Of a stretch of DNA of 64,000 nt, positions 62,379 to 64,000 are shown in pieces. The DNA comes from an uncultured Clostridium sp. (GTDB lineage: Bacteria > Bacillota > Clostridia > TANB77 > CAG-508). The first letter of the stretch is position 1; every line of letters starts with the position of its first letter. The translations under genes were made by a program, and so were the position numbers. The DNA is taken from positions 19,514 through 83,513 of the forward strand of contig CAOKFZ010000007.1 of the NCBI GenBank assembly GCA_948467875.1, given 5' to 3'. The notes below the pieces were generated by a model. It was not told where the DNA came from and did no database searches. It saw only the letters and a list, made by a program, of their open reading frames with translations.

Positions 62379-63167
62379 TTAAAGCACATCTGCAAAATCT
62401 TTTTTATTTCTTTTGAAAACAGAATTTCCCCACAAAAACATCAAAATCGTAATCACCCAAAAGATAATGCTATATAATCCAAAATGTTCTGTGATAATGG
62501 TCGAATTTGAGATAAATGCTTGTCTGAAACCTTCCACCAAATAAGTAAATGGAAACACCTTAAACAAAATACAAACAATTCCTTCTAGCATATCCAAATT
62601 CCAAATAATTGGCGTAAACCACATGCAAAGCTGAATGATAATGGTTAACAATTGTGAAAAATCTGGTACAACAGTTGTCAATGCTGAAGTAAAACGCGTT
62701 AGGGCAATAATAAAACAAAATGCACAAAATACAATATAGATGATATTCAAAATATTTGGAAAATAGCCATATGCCACAGATACCATAGTCGCAATATAAA
62801 TCAAAAACATGCCAATAAAACTAGAAGATGTAATGGATATCACAGGAATAATATCCACTGGGAACACTACTTTTTTTACCAAATAACTATAATTGCGAAT
62901 CGAACTACTACTATTTAAAATAGCATCACTACAAAACATCCACATTGCCATGCCTGGTAAAAACCAAACAACATATGGATATTTGCCAGAACTTCCTGTT
63001 TTTAAAATATATTGAAAAACAATCACATAAGTCAGCATAAACACAAATGGTTGCGCAAATCCCCAAATCGTTCCTAAGCTAGTATTGGCGAAACGATTTT
63101 TAAAATCGTTTCTACCTAATTGCATTGCTAGTTTTCTATTTTGATAAAGTGTCTTAAAAAAATCCAT
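62379..63167 (-). CDS. ABC-2 type polysaccharide exporter permease (Wzm/RgpC type)
   Basis: 262 residues, six membrane helices, with the N-terminal cytosolic helix (LYQNRKLAMQLGRNDFKNRFANTSLG, split over 6-31) typical of this family and a conserved ending segment near FPFTYLVEGFRQAF. Works with the ATPase at 60083-61363 to export an undecaprenyl-linked polymer. It is the first gene after the operon promoter. Confidence 0.93.
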   Translation of the reverse strand: MDFFKTLYQNRKLAMQLGRNDFKNRFANTSLGTIWGFAQPFVFMLTYVIVFQYILKTGSSGKYPYVVWFLPGMAMWMFCSDAILNSSSSIRNYSYLVKKVVFPVDIIPVISITSSSFIGMFLIYIATMVSVAYGYFPNILNIIYIVFCAFCFIIALTRFTSALTTVVPDFSQLLTIIIQLCMWFTPIIWNLDMLEGIVCILFKVFPFTYLVEGFRQAFISNSTIITEHFGLYSIIFWVITILMFLWGNSVFKRNKKDFADVL

Positions 63168-63190
63168 TTCTTATTCCTTTCATTTTTTGT

Positions 63191-63219
63191 ATTATATCAT
63201 GAATGCATCCATAATTCAA
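63191..63219 (-). promoter_or_regulatory. Promoter before the exporter genes
   Basis: On the minus strand TTGAAT (63214-63219), 17 bases, TATAAT (63191-63196), 24 bases before the permease start. Confidence 0.65.
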
Positions 63220-63239
63220 CAACCAAACATTCAAATTTT

Positions 63240-64000
63240 CTATTTCATCAAATATTCTGGATGTGCTAAATACCAATCAATTGTTTTGACAATACCATCT
63301 TCAAATTTCGTTTTTGGAAGCCAACCTAATTTATTGTGAATTTTCGTTGGATCAATCGCATAACGATAATCATGCCCTTTTCTATCTTCTACAAAAGAAA
63401 TCAAACTCTCTGGCTTGTCTAATCGCTTCAAAATCAATTTCACGATTTCAATATTACGTTTTTCATTATGTCCACCAATATTGTATCTCTCGCCTTTTTC
63501 GCCTTCGTGTAGCACTAAATCAATTGCTTCGCAATGGTCCTCCACAAAAAGCCAATCACGAATATTCAAGCCTTCTCCATACACTGGCAATTTTTCGTCT
63601 TTCAAAGCAAGACTAATCATATGCGGAATTAGCTTTTCATGATGTTGATATGGTCCATAATTATTAGAACAATTTGTCACACAAACATTCATTTTAAAAG
63701 TTTCTGCATATGCCAAAGCAATCAAATCAGAAGATGCCTTTGATGCAGAATATGGACTGTTTGGTTGGATTGGAGAGGTTTCCGTAAAAAAACCTTCTTC
63801 CCCAAGTGTTCCATACACCTCGTCTGTAGAAACATGTACAAAGCGATTTTCGCTTCCTTCGCCCCAAAATTGCTTTGCAGCCTCCAATAAAGTGTGTGTT
63901 CCAATCACGTTGGTTTGGGTAAAAATAAATGGATTTTTAATACTATTATCCACATGTGATTCAGCTGCAAAATGCACAACTGCGTCAATATCATATTTTT
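63240..64000 (-). CDS. rmlB: dTDP-glucose 4,6-dehydratase (partial, start outside window)
   Basis: The frame is open at the right edge. Visible are [38 protein letters not shown] with the catalytic Thr-Asp-Glu, and [12 protein letters not shown] with the YxxxK pair, all diagnostic of RmlB. It makes dTDP-4-keto-6-deoxyglucose, precursor of dTDP-rhamnose. The N-terminal NAD-binding part is beyond base 64000. Confidence 0.95.
   Translation of the reverse strand, partial: KYDIDAVVHFAAESHVDNSIKNPFIFTQTNVIGTHTLLEAAKQFWGEGSENRFVHVSTDEVYGTLGEEGFFTETSPIQPNSPYSASKASSDLIALAYAETFKMNVCVTNCSNNYGPYQHHEKLIPHMISLALKDEKLPVYGEGLNIRDWLFVEDHCEAIDLVLHEGEKGERYNIGGHNEKRNIEIVKLILKRLDKPESLISFVEDRKGHDYRYAIDPTKIHNKLGWLPKTKFEDGIVKTIDWYLAHPEYLMK

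Overview
The window is AT-rich DNA from a low-GC, Gram-positive, spore-forming anaerobe of the Clostridia type. Spore germination genes (GerAB tail, GerAC), a YtvI-type sporulation membrane protein, pyruvate formate-lyase with its activase, flavin-dependent ThyX, WhiA, a T-box before thrS and strong AGGAGG ribosome sites all point that way. I cannot name the species.

Layout. 1-9.9 kb: end of a gerA operon, thyX, a hypothetical gene, a four-gene operon (DUF4321, ArsP_2-like permease, TetR, acyl-CoA ligase), an orphan CdiA-type toxin domain beside a plus-strand RNA hairpin, ytvI and a CBS protein. 9.9-16.5 kb: tiny membrane or leader peptides, a hairpin repeat, NUDIX, DUF2000, an AAA ATPase, a short-chain dehydrogenase, a YgjP-like metallopeptidase and glmS. 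16.6-24.6 kb: a 6S-like RNA, pflB-pflA, two membrane or surface hypotheticals, and thrS under a T-box. 24.6-31.2 kb: cell-wall genes (GH25 lysozyme, mltG, a GH18 remnant) and NfeD plus a band-7 protein. 31.3-39.8 kb: a long minus-strand series (whiA, hemW, prmC, NUDIX, phosphatase, MBL hydrolases, kinase, histidine phosphatase). 39.8-41.8 kb: ispF-ispE-ispD. 41.8-64 kb: a surface polysaccharide locus with an ABC exporter, multi-domain glycosyltransferases, a GtrA/GtrB/GT-C glycosylation set and rmlB. The isoprenoid genes sit just downstream, which suits a pathway needing polyprenyl carrier.

Main discovery. Seven genes are broken by what looks like one extra base (two in one case): a small gerA-linked membrane protein, TetR, a histidine phosphatase, IspE, a GtrB-type transferase and two paralogous GT2-GT4 transferases. 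All eight breaks are of one kind: the reading frame arrives at an in-frame CGG codon, and skipping its C so that GGN is read as glycine restores the protein exactly. CGG trinucleotides in the other two frames are common (I counted near 190 by hand) and none is linked to a break. Two paralogous transferases align without gaps across the corrected region only if the skip is applied twice in one and once in the other. The frame dependence argues against sequencing error and for translational recoding: +1 frameshifting at CGG, or CGGN read as a four-base glycine codon. Five other in-frame CGG codons, in three uncharacterised genes, do not show a shift. They are either read as arginine, foreign, or a regulated exception, and I list them as the main difficulty for the idea.
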